NCBI GenBank assembly: GCA_017562135.1 | Contig: QEYB01001249.1 | Location: 248,001 to 312,000 of the forward strand | Length of the DNA stretch: 64,000 nucleotides | Direction: 5' to 3' | DNA from: Dipylidium caninum | Lineage: Eukaryota > Platyhelminthes > Cestoda > Cyclophyllidea > Dipylidiidae | Shown: positions 1-11,900 of the stretch, piece by piece | How positions within the stretch are numbered: the first letter of the stretch is position 1 | Layout of the letters: the number at the start of each line of letters is the position of its first letter | Translations under genes and position numbers: made by a program | Notes under the pieces: generated by a model | Told to the model about the DNA's origin: nothing | The model's database searches: none | Seen by the model: only the letters and a program-made list of their open reading frames with translations

Positions 1-3000
1 AACATTATCTTTTTCATCTGCTCTGTCGAAACGCGAGACATTTCAAATATTTTTAAACGAAAATGGTTAAAGCCAAAAAGTATGGGAATCAAGTATATAA
101 GAGCTCTCCCCACTGTGTAACATGAGGATTTTAGGTGTTACTTTGTAAGGCCAATTACACATTCGTTTTCCCCATGATATGGATACCTGCGTTAGTTGAA
201 TTGACCTATTTCCTGTAACCCCCTCCCCACCCTTAAAGATCAAATTGCCAACAAATTTTATTAAACAGATGTACATTTTGTGTTCCTTTCACGCACTTTT
301 GTCCCAACCTCCACCTGCAATATTTGTGTCTTATATTAAATTTAATCGTTTGTGCTCGTGTTTAGAGTCCATTTTTTGATTATAGGACAGTTTTGCTTCT
401 CCATGCTAAACTTTCTTTTCAAGCTAACTTATAATTAATTGTAGATTTTCCTAATGAGGCCTTACTAAGGTGTTTGTAACTTTGATCAACATCCCTATTT
501 ATCGTTACTTAAAACGACATCGATTCCCCTTATAAGTGTCACTCTGAATGGCACCCTATAAAATTTCCACGCGACTGTCATTATAGGCATCTTGTAAGAA
601 ACCCATTTATTAATACTCAAGCAGGTTATTTCGAGTTGTATGGCTTTTAGTTGCCCTGTCGCTAGAAGGGATTGGTACCAACTGTGGGTAGTGATATATA
701 ATTGGTTTAAAACACAGGATGGATCACACACACTTTCCAGTAATTAACTAAACCATTGGTTCTCTTTTAGAGCCACACCTCGATGATATAAATTATCTCA
801 TTCTTACATTTGTACTTTTCACTCATCCTAAAATATGAAGTCTCAGGTACCCAGAGGCTTCGACACGAGGGACTTGGACTAGGTGCTGCCTCAACCAGAA
901 TAAGGAAAATCTATACCCAGATCTCTGACTCCAGTCGACCTCCAAGCATCTTTATCGAGTTAGTACTCCGCCCCCTCCCCTTCAATTGCCTCCATTCATA
1001 ATGCTACAGGTGCAATATACAACATCATAACTACCAAGATGATTGCCTTAATTATGCATGTATGTACCAGTTGTAAATCTACCCCCTTAGGAGTTGCACA
1101 ACTCTCAATTAATAATCAAGTGATTCTGCACTAAAATTGTTCTGAACCTCATTTTTGGTACAAGTACCTTACTCCATGTACTTTACCCTTGTGTAGAAAT
1201 GGAGATCTCATTATTTATAGAACTCTCATTAAAGGGGTTTAATGGACCGCCGGAATACCTCTTTTTATAGTCTAGATTATGTCCAATTTATTTTACCACG
1301 CTCGATTTTTAATTGCTTTATACTGTTTGACATGTTAAGAAAACCACTGGTTTATTAGAATCTTGAAGTACAGTACACAAGCATTAAAGGAACATGCAGT
1401 GACTCCCGCTCTCATCCCATTCTCACGTCAGTAACGTGGGCTTTCCAAACTTTCTTACACGCATCACTTATAGTATTTCTTCCATAATGAAAGTACAGAC
1501 CGAATAAAGTGACTACGAGGAGAAGACAGTAGAATTTCTCATTGGCGAAAAACATCGGGTCATCATTAACGTTTTAACTGCGTAAGTATAATCCAACTTC
1601 TTGCCAAAGATGTTAATAAAATCATTAATAACCTGTAGATGTTGCCTGAAAAAAAGAGGAATTAAGTACTTCTTGTTTGCGCGACAAAATTTGCGGTTGA
1701 ACCCTGTCGGCAAACAGTGAATCGGCAAGTTGGGGTTAACGGTGAAGTTCATATTTTTTTGGAGATATGTGGGTTACCAGCAAAAAGATGCACTAAGCAA
1801 GGAAAGAGAGAATAGAAGTGGCAAGATATTTCGCGGCAAGAATTTTTTCGAGTCAATTGCTTTGATTAGGTAAGATTAATCTGACAGGCATTGATCCTCT
1901 AAGCCATGATGACAATTGTTATGATCATGTCAAAACGCAAATCATTTCGTCTATAAATCATTTGTCATTCATATAATTCGCAATTCGCTTCAGTGGTACT
2001 CGTTAAGGAGCCGAAACGGATAGAGGAATGAGTCTTTGTAATTAACATTTCCCCACATTTAGACAATTTACGGGCGCTTTACGATTGTCGAAATGCTTGG
2101 CTGTGCTATAGGGAGCATCAGAACTACACAATTGTGGGACATAGGCAGAAGAAAAGGGCTCAACTGCCATTGCCTTGGGAAAGAAAATTCCAGTAACAGT
2201 AACTGAAACATGCGCAGCTTTAAATTGTGCAAATATACCCACTTTTATAATGTGTAAGAAGGGAGGGAGAATGGGCTTTGGGTCCAGAGATTCCTGAAAC
2301 GAGAAGCCATATCATTCTGGGTTACAAGCCATATGGTAAACTCTGTCGCATTTCAAACTCCTGTCCATCTGTTTGTCACAATAATCGTATCATATACAGT
2401 CTAAATGGCTTACTTTCTATCGGAATGTCATCTAAGAGGTCTAAGAAATGTACGGCTGTCCTCTCTCGTCGAAGAAACCCTCTAGTTTACTATTTGTCCG
2501 ACCTATCGTAGTTGCAATCAAAATGCCACACATATGTAAGATACAAAGTAAGTAATGCAAAAACTGGTTATTAACACTAGCATGCCAACCGGTTAAGCCG
2601 TCGGAAGACATTAAGGGGATCTGCGAAATACATAATTGCCTGCTCGTCTCAATAATTGGAGGGAGGCGAACAGGGGAGTTAGAACGGGGAATGGGGAGTG
2701 AAAGCCCTGAAGGGGGCAAAACGACGAGTAATGAGATTGGTCCATTTAATGTGACCAATTAGAATTAAGTTGTTCTATCAGCGTTCCTATTCACAAATAA
2801 AATAACCGCCCCGTTTTCACAATGCCTATCAATAAAGGTTTGATTGCCCTTTATATCGATATGTTCTTCTCACTTATCTTTTATCTAATTTTATCCCATC
2901 CTCTGTTATTTGCCTTCTTTTAAATTTTTATGAAATACAGATGCAGGCCTTTTGGCACACCCTACATTACCATTCTTGGTCATCTGTCTTGGCCCCTCCG

Positions 3001-4529
3001 CGATGATGGTTGTTAAGTTGATCGATTCGTAGAGACCAGTGTTTAAGGGAAACAATAATTAACAAATAAATGTAATGATTATGGCGGTAAATCTTGCCAA
3101 CTGGTCAAACTTAGTATGTAGTATAAGGCGAAAATTTTGATCCGATGTGTATACGACCCACTTAACGCCACAAAATAGTATACACATATTATCTAAAATA
3201 TGGGAGAAATAGGAACGACCTGGAAGAAATGGACGCTTTAATCTATTCGGCACCCACAAGACCAGGTTTGACTAAGCTTTGACGGGAATAAAATTCCCAA
3301 ATAATCTGCATTTTCTAATTCAGTTTCCTTTCAGCTCCTTTTAACCAATAGCCCCAGTGAGAAAAAATCCTCTATTTTTCTTGAAGAAATTAATTTCTTT
3401 AGCCATCAACAATGGAGCTGGTTAAGAGGAACTTTGTTTAATTACTATGCCACAATAACTTACAGTTTTTCTTGTACATTTTTTAGTCACATGGCATTTA
3501 TTTTTAGTCAACACCGTCATTAAAAACAGTTGCTTAAAGCTGTTTAGCAGCAAGACCGTAGGGTCTCCTTGAAACATCTTGCCTCTTTCTGATACCGGCG
3601 GTTATGCTCCGCTTTCACCTGCTCTCGATATGTCACGTTTAACGAAACTCAAACTTGTATATTTCATCAAGTCTCTAGAATGTTAGACAATGAAGAAATT
3701 TTTTTTCTCACATTGGGAGGTGGGCTGTAGGCCCTGCCCATTAAGGCATTAAAGCAACCATACATGTGTTCCGGTGTTCACGTCCGCGACAACAGCTGCT
3801 TCGGTGCTTTGGCAATTTTGCCTCAATTTTCCCTAAAGGACAAACAGAATTGACATAAATTAGCGGTAGTTTCCTTTTAACCACTTTTTGTACAACGCAA
3901 GTGAGGTCGAATGCCTGACACGTTAAAAGTCGAAAAAGCCATGACTTGTCTGATTAGCTTTTGCAGACTCCCATTGCCGTCTCGTGTTCTGTTGCCCGTT
4001 TTTAAGTCATAATCTCATGCAAAAGGGATCGTCTTTTGTCATAAAATTTCATCTCGCAGCTTCCAACAACTTTGATGTTTGGTTTAGAAGAGAACGCACT
4101 GCCTTGACTCGTAACTTTGATGCTGCAAATACGTACTTGGATAGCAGACTAAGGGAGACCTCAACGTAATAGAGAAGAAAAACGTTAAAGGCACAAAAAG
4201 CCCCTTTACAACGTGCATAGCATTGCGGATGATTTAAGATATGGATGTAATTGAAATTTTACTGCGGGTAAAACGACCCGTGAATGGGGTTAATATTAAT
4301 GTCACTGTTATTGGTTTCATCTTAAGGTTTTCATAAATTTCGGAAGTTACATAAAGAAGGGTTAAACACTGCTTCGATGTCATCAACCTTGCGGTGGCCT
4401 TTTTTACATATTCACAGGCAGGCAGACAGAAAAAAGAAGACCTACACATTCGTAAACCCCTTTGAAAAGTGTGCTTGGTTTGTTTATATCACGAAGTGAT
4501 TATCATAGGGGGAGAGAGAACAACCTAAC
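1..4529. other. Gene-free upstream region
   Basis: I see no convincing gene here. The open frames are short, lack splice-consistent neighbours and have no recognisable motifs. The DNA is A+T-rich with scattered homopolymer runs. It contains the upstream region of the channel gene at 4530, but I cannot point to a TATA box or other promoter element with confidence. Confidence 0.5.
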
Positions 4530-6317
4530 ATGTTTGACTTAGATTTGCAGCCTGCAAAGTTGAGATCGGCTATGCAAAAACAAAGCAAATTCGCTGTTTT
4601 CTGCGATCTCACGTCAATTCGGGGTGTGCAGCGGATTAAACGCGCGCAAACGCCTTTTATCCGGATTGTCTGGTCCCTCTTCGTGGTATTAATGACAGCG
4701 GCTCTGATAATCACAATCGGCTTTCTCGCACGAGACTTCCTCTCCTTCAGCACCTCCTGGCACTCACGGACTTTGATCGGTGACAAGACTGATTTCCCGG
4801 CTATCACAATCTGTGCGCATAATCCATTTTCCCTAGAAGCTAATCGCATTTGGGCTGAAGCCGCCATCCTCACACCCAGTCAATTTAATCGTCAACTTAG
4901 CGCCATCATTCTCGCCTTCATTGAAAATGGCAATCCTGAGTACGTGAGTCTCCTCTTACAAGACTCCACTGACACCTATTTTGCCAATCTGCGACCGGAG
5001 GAGTCTAAACGCCTGGGACATCAGGCCAACATGTTTCCCCATTGTATGGTCACTGCGGACGGAGTTAATATAGTCGCGGAGAATTGTAAAATTGAAGGTG
5101 ATACGGGCTTCACGAAAAGACGCTTCTCCCATCCAAAGTACTTTAATTGTTGGACAATAGAGACTGCGGCAAATCAGTCAACGAAGGATACTGTACGACT
5201 AACACTACTTCTCAGTTTAATACCCTCGAAGGAGATAGATGAAAGTAGGAAGAATTTCGTGATGGACACATTTTCCCGCGGTGAAGGCGTGAAACTTGTG
5301 GTGCATCAAAGTGGCACCTATCCGGAGATTGATAAACACGGGATTAACATGCAACCGGGTAGGATGAATGAACTCTCCTTCCACACCGAGAGGTGGGTTC
5401 GTCTACGCACCCCGACAGCGCCCTGTCTGGACGATCCACCGCCGATTACGGACATGGGACGAGAGTACTCCTACCGTATGCCCCAGTGTCTGGACAGTTT
5501 CCTGCAGAACATCTCCATCAACCAATGCGGCTGTCTCAACTCCGAGTGGCCCCGGTCCATAGACCCCCAACTCGTGAATACCAAAATCCCCTATTGTTCA
5601 GCCCTGCCACGGGATGCCCACGACCACAGTGTTCTCGAGGCGATTGTCAAACGCCTCAACTGCACCACCAATCTCCTACACAACCTAAAGTATGTCAAAG
5701 AATCGGCCATCCGAGATCGTATTTGCATTCCACGCTGCTCCTTCTACACCTACCCCATCAGTGCCAGTATTGCGTCGTGGGAGCCCATACCCGAGAAGTT
5801 GCACCATTTTACGGATAAATTTAAACGCGTTGAACGCCTCCTCAACAACTACGATGACCCGCTGGAGCGCAAACGACTTGTTCAATATCTCAAAAATGTC
5901 ATCAACTTGGACTTCAACCATACCACCAAGTACGCTTCCACATCCAATGTGAGTGTGAAGGACTTCGAGAATCAAGCGTCCTACACGTACATCAGCCTGG
6001 TGCGCACCTCCTACGACACCACGTACAAGGAGGAGCGTCTCATCTTCGACTTCTACATCCTCATCTCTCGGGTCGGCGGTCTCTGTTCCATCTTCATCGG
6101 TCTCACCGCGGCCATAATTGCCGAGGTGATTGAATTCCTCTACGTGGTCTTTTGGTTGGAGAGGCGGGAGAAGCCGGAGAAGCCGGAGAAGCCAGAGAAG
6201 CTGGAGGAGAATTTGCAGTCGTTGGTGACGACGGAGGCGGCCTTACATGTGGAGAGGAATGCGTCAAGCGGTAATATGCAGAGTGAACATAAACACCACA
6301 GACAATACGTTCTGTAA
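4530..6317 (+). CDS. DEG/ENaC-family (amiloride-sensitive type) cation channel, intronless
   Basis: The product is a 595-residue plasma-membrane channel subunit; family members form trimers gated by protons, peptides or mechanical force. Seen here: a short cytoplasmic N terminus, TM1 at about residues 46-66, the conserved post-TM1 motif DFPAITIC (88-95), a large extracellular loop with a cysteine-rich stretch from Cys299 (including QCGC near 332), and TM2 at about 508-542. The cytoplasmic tail carries a KPE repeat (about 546-558). Length and layout fit the family. Two hallmark sites are altered. The gating His-Gly before TM1 reads Arg-Gly (31-32), and the G-x-S selectivity site in TM2 reads G-L-T, so ion selectivity cannot be assumed. 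The frame is uninterrupted with no introns, unlike the other genes here. The ATG at 4530 leaves a normal-length N terminus. Codons 236 to the end are duplicated in inverted orientation at 18369-19479. Confidence 0.88.
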   Translation: MFDLDLQPAKLRSAMQKQSKFAVFCDLTSIRGVQRIKRAQTPFIRIVWSLFVVLMTAALIITIGFLARDFLSFSTSWHSRTLIGDKTDFPAITICAHNPFSLEANRIWAEAAILTPSQFNRQLSAIILAFIENGNPEYVSLLLQDSTDTYFANLRPEESKRLGHQANMFPHCMVTADGVNIVAENCKIEGDTGFTKRRFSHPKYFNCWTIETAANQSTKDTVRLTLLLSLIPSKEIDESRKNFVMDTFSRGEGVKLVVHQSGTYPEIDKHGINMQPGRMNELSFHTERWVRLRTPTAPCLDDPPPITDMGREYSYRMPQCLDSFLQNISINQCGCLNSEWPRSIDPQLVNTKIPYCSALPRDAHDHSVLEAIVKRLNCTTNLLHNLKYVKESAIRDRICIPRCSFYTYPISASIASWEPIPEKLHHFTDKFKRVERLLNNYDDPLERKRLVQYLKNVINLDFNHTTKYASTSNVSVKDFENQASYTYISLVRTSYDTTYKEERLIFDFYILISRVGGLCSIFIGLTAAIIAEVIEFLYVVFWLERREKPEKPEKPEKLEENLQSLVTTEAALHVERNASSGNMQSEHKHHRQYVL

Positions 6318-8004
6318 TGGTCATACACATTTGTATTTTAAAGTCGTCTTCCTTTAAAATTCCTCCACAAGTGGTCGTGGCCTTCGTCCCAAGCCTCCCC
6401 CGACGCGGTCAGCACCACCACCGCCACTGCCACCGAAGGTGTCAACATCACCACCAACACCGGGGAGGGTTGGTGTTAGCAAACGAACTGTTTTATCCAC
6501 GCCTTGGACATGCTCTCCTCTGACACCGGTGGTGAGGTGGAGACTGGCAGTACGTCTGGACACAATGTTGCCACTTCTCTACGTCCGTGCGCCATCTTTC
6601 ACAACGTTAGTTTATCCGAAAGGAGGGATTGAAGAGAAGGAGGGGAAGAGAGGTGAAGAAGGTCAAGAGGGGGGAGGTGGGGATGGAGGCTTGGAGACGT
6701 AGTTTCGAAAAAGTGGGTGGGAAGACGAGTTGTCCTCGAGAGAAGAGAGAAGTGAGGAGAGAGAAGAGAGAAGAGATGGCGACACCGAAGGGGATTACCT
6801 CAGGGACGGCGTTTGGCCTGTGCTCGTCTCATCATTCAGCGCACAGATGAATTAGAAGGTCGAGGGTGTTGATATATCAAAATGAGGGAAGGTGGGTTGA
6901 GAAGTCGGCTATTGAAGTGGAACTCGCATGTGAGTGGGTGTGAAGGCCTCCAGCTCCATTCGAAGATGGGAATGAGGCGCGATGAGAGTGAGGGACTCGG
7001 AGAGCCAGTCGGGCTGAGTCGCATTGGCTGAGAAGAATGAGGCAGGAAGAGGGAATGTCGCGTAGTAAGGAAGGGGGAGGAGGATGCCAGAATGAGGAGG
7101 ATTTTCTCACAACAAACCATCCCAACCACCAACTGACTAAGAGGGAGGAGGCTCAGGGGAGCCCCAGTCCATGAGTCCACTGCTGCTGGTGTCTCAGAAT
7201 GCCTCCACTGCCCCAAATGGGAGGCGGATCGAGGCGAGCACGTGTGAGTCGCCGACGGTCTGCCCATTCATCGGTCAACAGCAACAATGCGACATGTTGG
7301 GAGGTGCCTTTGATCAAGTTAGAGGCGGTGTCGCGTTCTCACGACACGGGGCACTTCCATAACCTGGAGGCTGAGTGCCAACGAGGGGAGGGTGGAGTCT
7401 AGCCTCCCCAGGCCCGTTCCCTCCCCCTCCTCCCCCGGTGGAATGGGAATTCTAGTGTGGCACAGTGTGGACCACAGCAAGGCATGTGGCCAGTCGAGTG
7501 GCTCTGTGTGTTGCCTTTGCGGGGAGGGGAGAGGGCAGAGGAGAGAGGAGAGGGGAGAGAGAGGGGAGAGGGGAGAGGGGAGATGGAGCAAGACAGACAT
7601 GCAGACAGCGAGAGTGGGAGAGAGTTGGAGTGTCAGAGAGATCGAATGGAGGCCTAGGAGAAGTGCGGCCTCGCGTTGTGTCATGGACACCGACTTCTCT
7701 CGAATTGGGCTGCGCCACGCGACTTCACCGCCTGCACTCACGCGCACTCCGCCGACATTGGCCGGTGTGTTCGTGGAGGGCAGGAGTTACAAGGCAAGAA
7801 GGTGGTGCACAACCTTGAATGAAGAACATTTCATGCAGTGCAATCGTCGAACACTACCCAGAGCCGCGATGGTGCAAGTTAACTGAAAGGATGAAGCTGT
7901 CCACTAGTCAGCGGTCCTCGCCTCACCACACACCTTCAGTCCATGTGCCACACTTCTTCTTCTTCTTCTTCTTCTCCTCCTCCTCCTCCTCCTCCTCCTC
8001 GTCG

Positions 8005-8053
<49 letters not shown>

Positions 8054-8912
8054 CGTGCTCCTCGTTGTTGTCGCCGTCGTCCTAATCAAATCGCAAACAC
8101 CTCCCCTCCTCAACCATCCCAAATTACCCAAATACCTAATCTCTCCAACTATCTACCCACTTTTCAGACCTCCCCTCCCCTCCCCTCCTTCCTCCTTCCT
8201 TCCTTCCTTCATGCCCTCTTTCCTGCCCCCCTTCGTGCCTTTCCTTGCTCCACGCTCTCGTCCAACTTGCTCGCACTTTCCGATGCTCGTCTCTCCTCTC
8301 TCGTCTCTTGCCCTTCTCGCGTACATTCGTGGTCTCGACAATGCCTCCGTTTCAGCCATCCTCTCCTTCCTTGGAACCACATCAAGTGTCACTAAACTTG
8401 CACTCATCCAACTCCAAATCCCGATTGCAGTCCCTTTGTGGGGATGGTGGATGGGAGTTTGGCATTCAGGTGGCGTCAGCTCAGCTTCCGAGTCCACACT
8501 GTCTCGACACACTGCATGCAGTGCCAACCTGCCCAACTCATCCACACTGAGCGTCTCTCTCCACCTCTTCCCCACCATCAATGAGGCTGCCTCTTGGTTG
8601 TCACGACTTCTCCATCTCAACTTTGCCCCTCGCCGCCCTCTTCCCCTCCCGCGCCACTCACTCCCCGTCCCCGAAGGCTCTTTTTCTCTATCTCAGCCCA
8701 ACCACACTCTCCACTCAGGTGAATCAAACAGTCCGCACTCGTTAAAGCCCTCTTTAAACACCTCCGACGCTACTTCGCCCCATTCCCAACAAAAGCTGCC
8801 TCGAATGTGTGTATCGTCAACCAACTTGACGAGGAGGAAACACTGCCTTTCCAGTCTAATGAATGAGTTGAATATTCCGTAGAGTTCTGGTCTTCTTCTT
8901 CCAACCATAACT
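5236..8912 (+). repeat. Left arm of 3.7-kb inverted duplication
   Basis: This arm matches the reverse complement of 15767-19479. At the outer edge the match starts at base 5236, inside codon 236 of the channel gene; at the inner edge it stops near 8912. The arm holds the last 360 codons of the channel, then about 2.6 kb of noncoding DNA that is purine-rich to about 7.65 kb and pyrimidine-rich from 7.9 kb. The open frames in that 2.6 kb are low-complexity and are broken by indels in the other copy, so I do not call genes. Because the 5' part of the channel exists only on the left, this is the likely source copy. Confidence 0.93.
7953..8053. repeat. Compound trinucleotide microsatellite (TTC/TCC/CGT)
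   Basis: The run reads (TTC)n, then (TCC)n, then (CGT)n over about 100 bases. The corresponding place in the right arm instead holds a (GGAGGC)n tract at 16636-16677. The two copies have therefore changed independently here. Confidence 0.95.
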
Positions 8913-11900
8913 TGAGGACGTGCCCGTGGAACATTCCCTTTAGGCTTTCACTCTCCCCCTCTATCGATATCCTCCAAACCTCTGTGAAATTCCTCACACC
9001 ATCATCCACACACCTCACAAGTTTGGCATCCATCGCTAATTCAGACTCATTTTACTATTTATTGGCGCAAGTGGATGCGTTGCTGTTCTATCATTGAAAT
9101 CAGAAACCCCTGCTGCTCGTCTTCGTCCCCTCTCAACCTCCCCACCGTCTCATCGGCCTCACACCTCTCATATATTTCATTTTTAATTACGGCCAATTCG
9201 AACAAAGCCAACGTGCCTAACGCTGTGATCACTCTACCAAACCCATAATTATTTATTCACATTCGCCTCCAAATAAACAGGTAGTCGTTGTTTCGCAACG
9301 TGAACTTTTTCAATTTAGTAGTCGACATGGAAAGGGTATGCCGCTGTCACAGTGTTACATGCCTTTCGCCAAATGTGCTTGTTCTTTTAGTTGACCATTT
9401 TTCGCCCACTTCCCAACCCTTTCACCCACCCAGCCGCCTCCCGCCCGTCCCCGCTCCGAGCTCCCATCGTTGCCTCGCCGTGTCACCAGTGTCATAGCCC
9501 CCTCGCATGGCAGTGGCGGACTGAGCTTGCAATGAAGGCAGTCTGAGACACACCTACACGTTCGTACGTCCCGACGGCGACACGACTACTCGGACACTCG
9601 GTGGGGGCAGTGAGACTTGAGTGAGGCGTTGGCGAAGGCGGTATTTGCCATCAGTTCCTCAGCAGATTTGTGTGTCTCTGTCCCAGTGAATTTTTTACCC
9701 TACCCGATTAGAAGTGAATTCTCATTCCCGCCCCCTGCCTATACACAATAAAACACCCTCCGAGCTGCCACCCCCACCGCCTTGCATTGGCTCTTCTCAC
9801 TTTTATAAGTCCAATTATTTATTAATGACTAAGGCATTTCAGCTCTCCTTCATACTAGTGCACTCAACAAACTAGGCGTAATCCTGCAAATCACCGTGTC
9901 CCGGTTTTTCTTATCTCCCACTTCGGCGCAGTTTCCATTTGTAGATGTTTACTGGTCATTTAAGTAGTATCCACCACAACACTTTTACTGCTGCTCTTGC
10001 ACGGGCTCCCCTCGGTGTGCTGACCTACCGTCTTCTCCCCGCATCTATTTCCACCTCTTCTTTACCCTGTGTGATGGGAGTCCCCATGTTAGCCGCGTAT
10101 TCAAGTCCAAGCAATTCGCCAGCATTTATTCGGCCTTAGACCGGTTAATTACACTCTTCTGTCCCAAATTCTCCCACGAACATGCCGATAGTGCATTGCA
10201 GTATAGTAAAATACCATTAGGTACGTAGGTCATAAAGAAAGCAGTCCATTTGACTGGGGAAATATGCAGCAAAAATTATTCAATTAACTCACGTTTTCTC
10301 CGCGTCTTCTGATTCTGCCCTCTTCATCAAGCCACGGTTAAATTACTTAATTAATGGAGCGTTAATTGCAGGCCTGTTGAGCGAAATATGCAATTCTGAG
10401 GGGAGGTAGGGAGGCCTTTTCCCAAACTTCATCCCATTCTTGACACTTCGAACGTTAACCTCTTCCCTGCAATCACCCCCGCTCCCGTCTCCGCCTCCAC
10501 CTACACTCCCAGTGGGTAAAGAGGGGAAAAAACAAAAATAAAAAAGCAGAAAGGGAGGTTGAAGATCGAGAGAAGTGGTGGAGGAGTTCACCTCACCTCG
10601 GCCATTCGTTTTTTCTCTCCGGCGTCTGTGAGCAGTTTGACTTCGAGGAAGTGTAAGACGCGCCTTCCACGCCCCTCCGTGACTACGAGATGCATCACGT
10701 AGCTACCCGATGGAGGCGCCACCAGGACAATTGTGGTGCTCACTAACCGCGCCACGATGGTTGAAGGCAGCCTCATGCCCACACCAGAGGGGGTTGGCTT
10801 CATTTTTGCAGGTGGACAAATGAATGCAAGTCCTGAAAGCATTTTCGACTGTGATGTCCCCCAACTACAGTCATTTTCCTCCAAACACAAGAAAGCTCTT
10901 TTCTCCAGACGATATCGTCGATACTTCGTTAACGTTGAATTGAGTTTTCGGCTTTCATTAAATCTTTCGGAAGACTGACAATGTCGGAATTCGCGCAACG
11001 CACAACTGAAGCGCAGTTGCTATTGATGATGTTGATGCTGTTGAATGTCGATAAAATTTCAATTCAACCGAAATATTTTATGCTATGGGAATTTTGGAGT
11101 TGCAGTTGTGAAAATATACAATTGCCTCCTGAAAAGTTTTACTTCACTTTGCCGTAGCAATGGTGGTAGTGTATTAAAAATTTATTTATGAAGAGAGGCA
11201 GTGATCACGGCCGCATTCATTGGAAAGAAGCAGAGAGAGAGAGAGAGAGAGAAAAGGAAAAAAATTGGCAGAGAAAAGTGAGCAGTGGCGATGGAGTCGC
11301 CGAGGCGGGGGGAGAAAGAGAATGTGGGCTGAATGTTTATTTGTGAATTTGACAGTCAAATTGTCGCTTGAAATTATGGCTTGAACCACAACCCACCTCC
11401 ACCTTCCCAGTCGCAATCAGATCTCGCCTTTCTTACAAGTAAGGCAAAACCAATTGTCCAACCGCAAATCACGGACTTTAGGCCTTTTTGTGCCCCGAGA
11501 GACGAATTCCGACTAGCAGGGTAGTCCAAAGTCCCAAAAGACTAACTCTCCTCTAGAAGTTAGCAAATTGTCAGGACTGCCAATTAAAGAAAGTCGGAGA
11601 GCCACCCTAGGCCACCTGAACGGAGAGGGTGGACTTAATTGTCGTTGAACTCCATGTCGCCATTTGAAATCCTCCTCGGCCACACTAGTGGCTTGAATAT
11701 TGCGGCGGCCGGGACTAGGCGTGGCAGGATAAGCCTGTCACCAATGCGGAAGTATTCCATCTGCGGAAGATCGGCGGGAAGGGGGATCTGCCGTGAAGGC
11801 GAGGACGAGGATGTTGTTAGACCTGGCCGACAGGACGCCCTGCTATTAGGGCCTTAAAGATGGCCCTTTACTTTTTCTACTCTCTGCCTGGAAGGTGGGA

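Noticed and set aside
7319..8882. Several 100-275-codon open frames in the left arm and their counterparts at 16178-17832
   Set aside because: They follow the base bias, overlap on both strands and are broken by indels between the two arms, so the frames are not conserved.
8693..8908. Minus-strand frame ending ECGLFDSPEWRVWLG, shared in part with 15775-15993
   Set aside because: Parts read alike in both arms but the frame is shifted in the right copy; no domain is recognised, and similarity is expected from the duplication alone.
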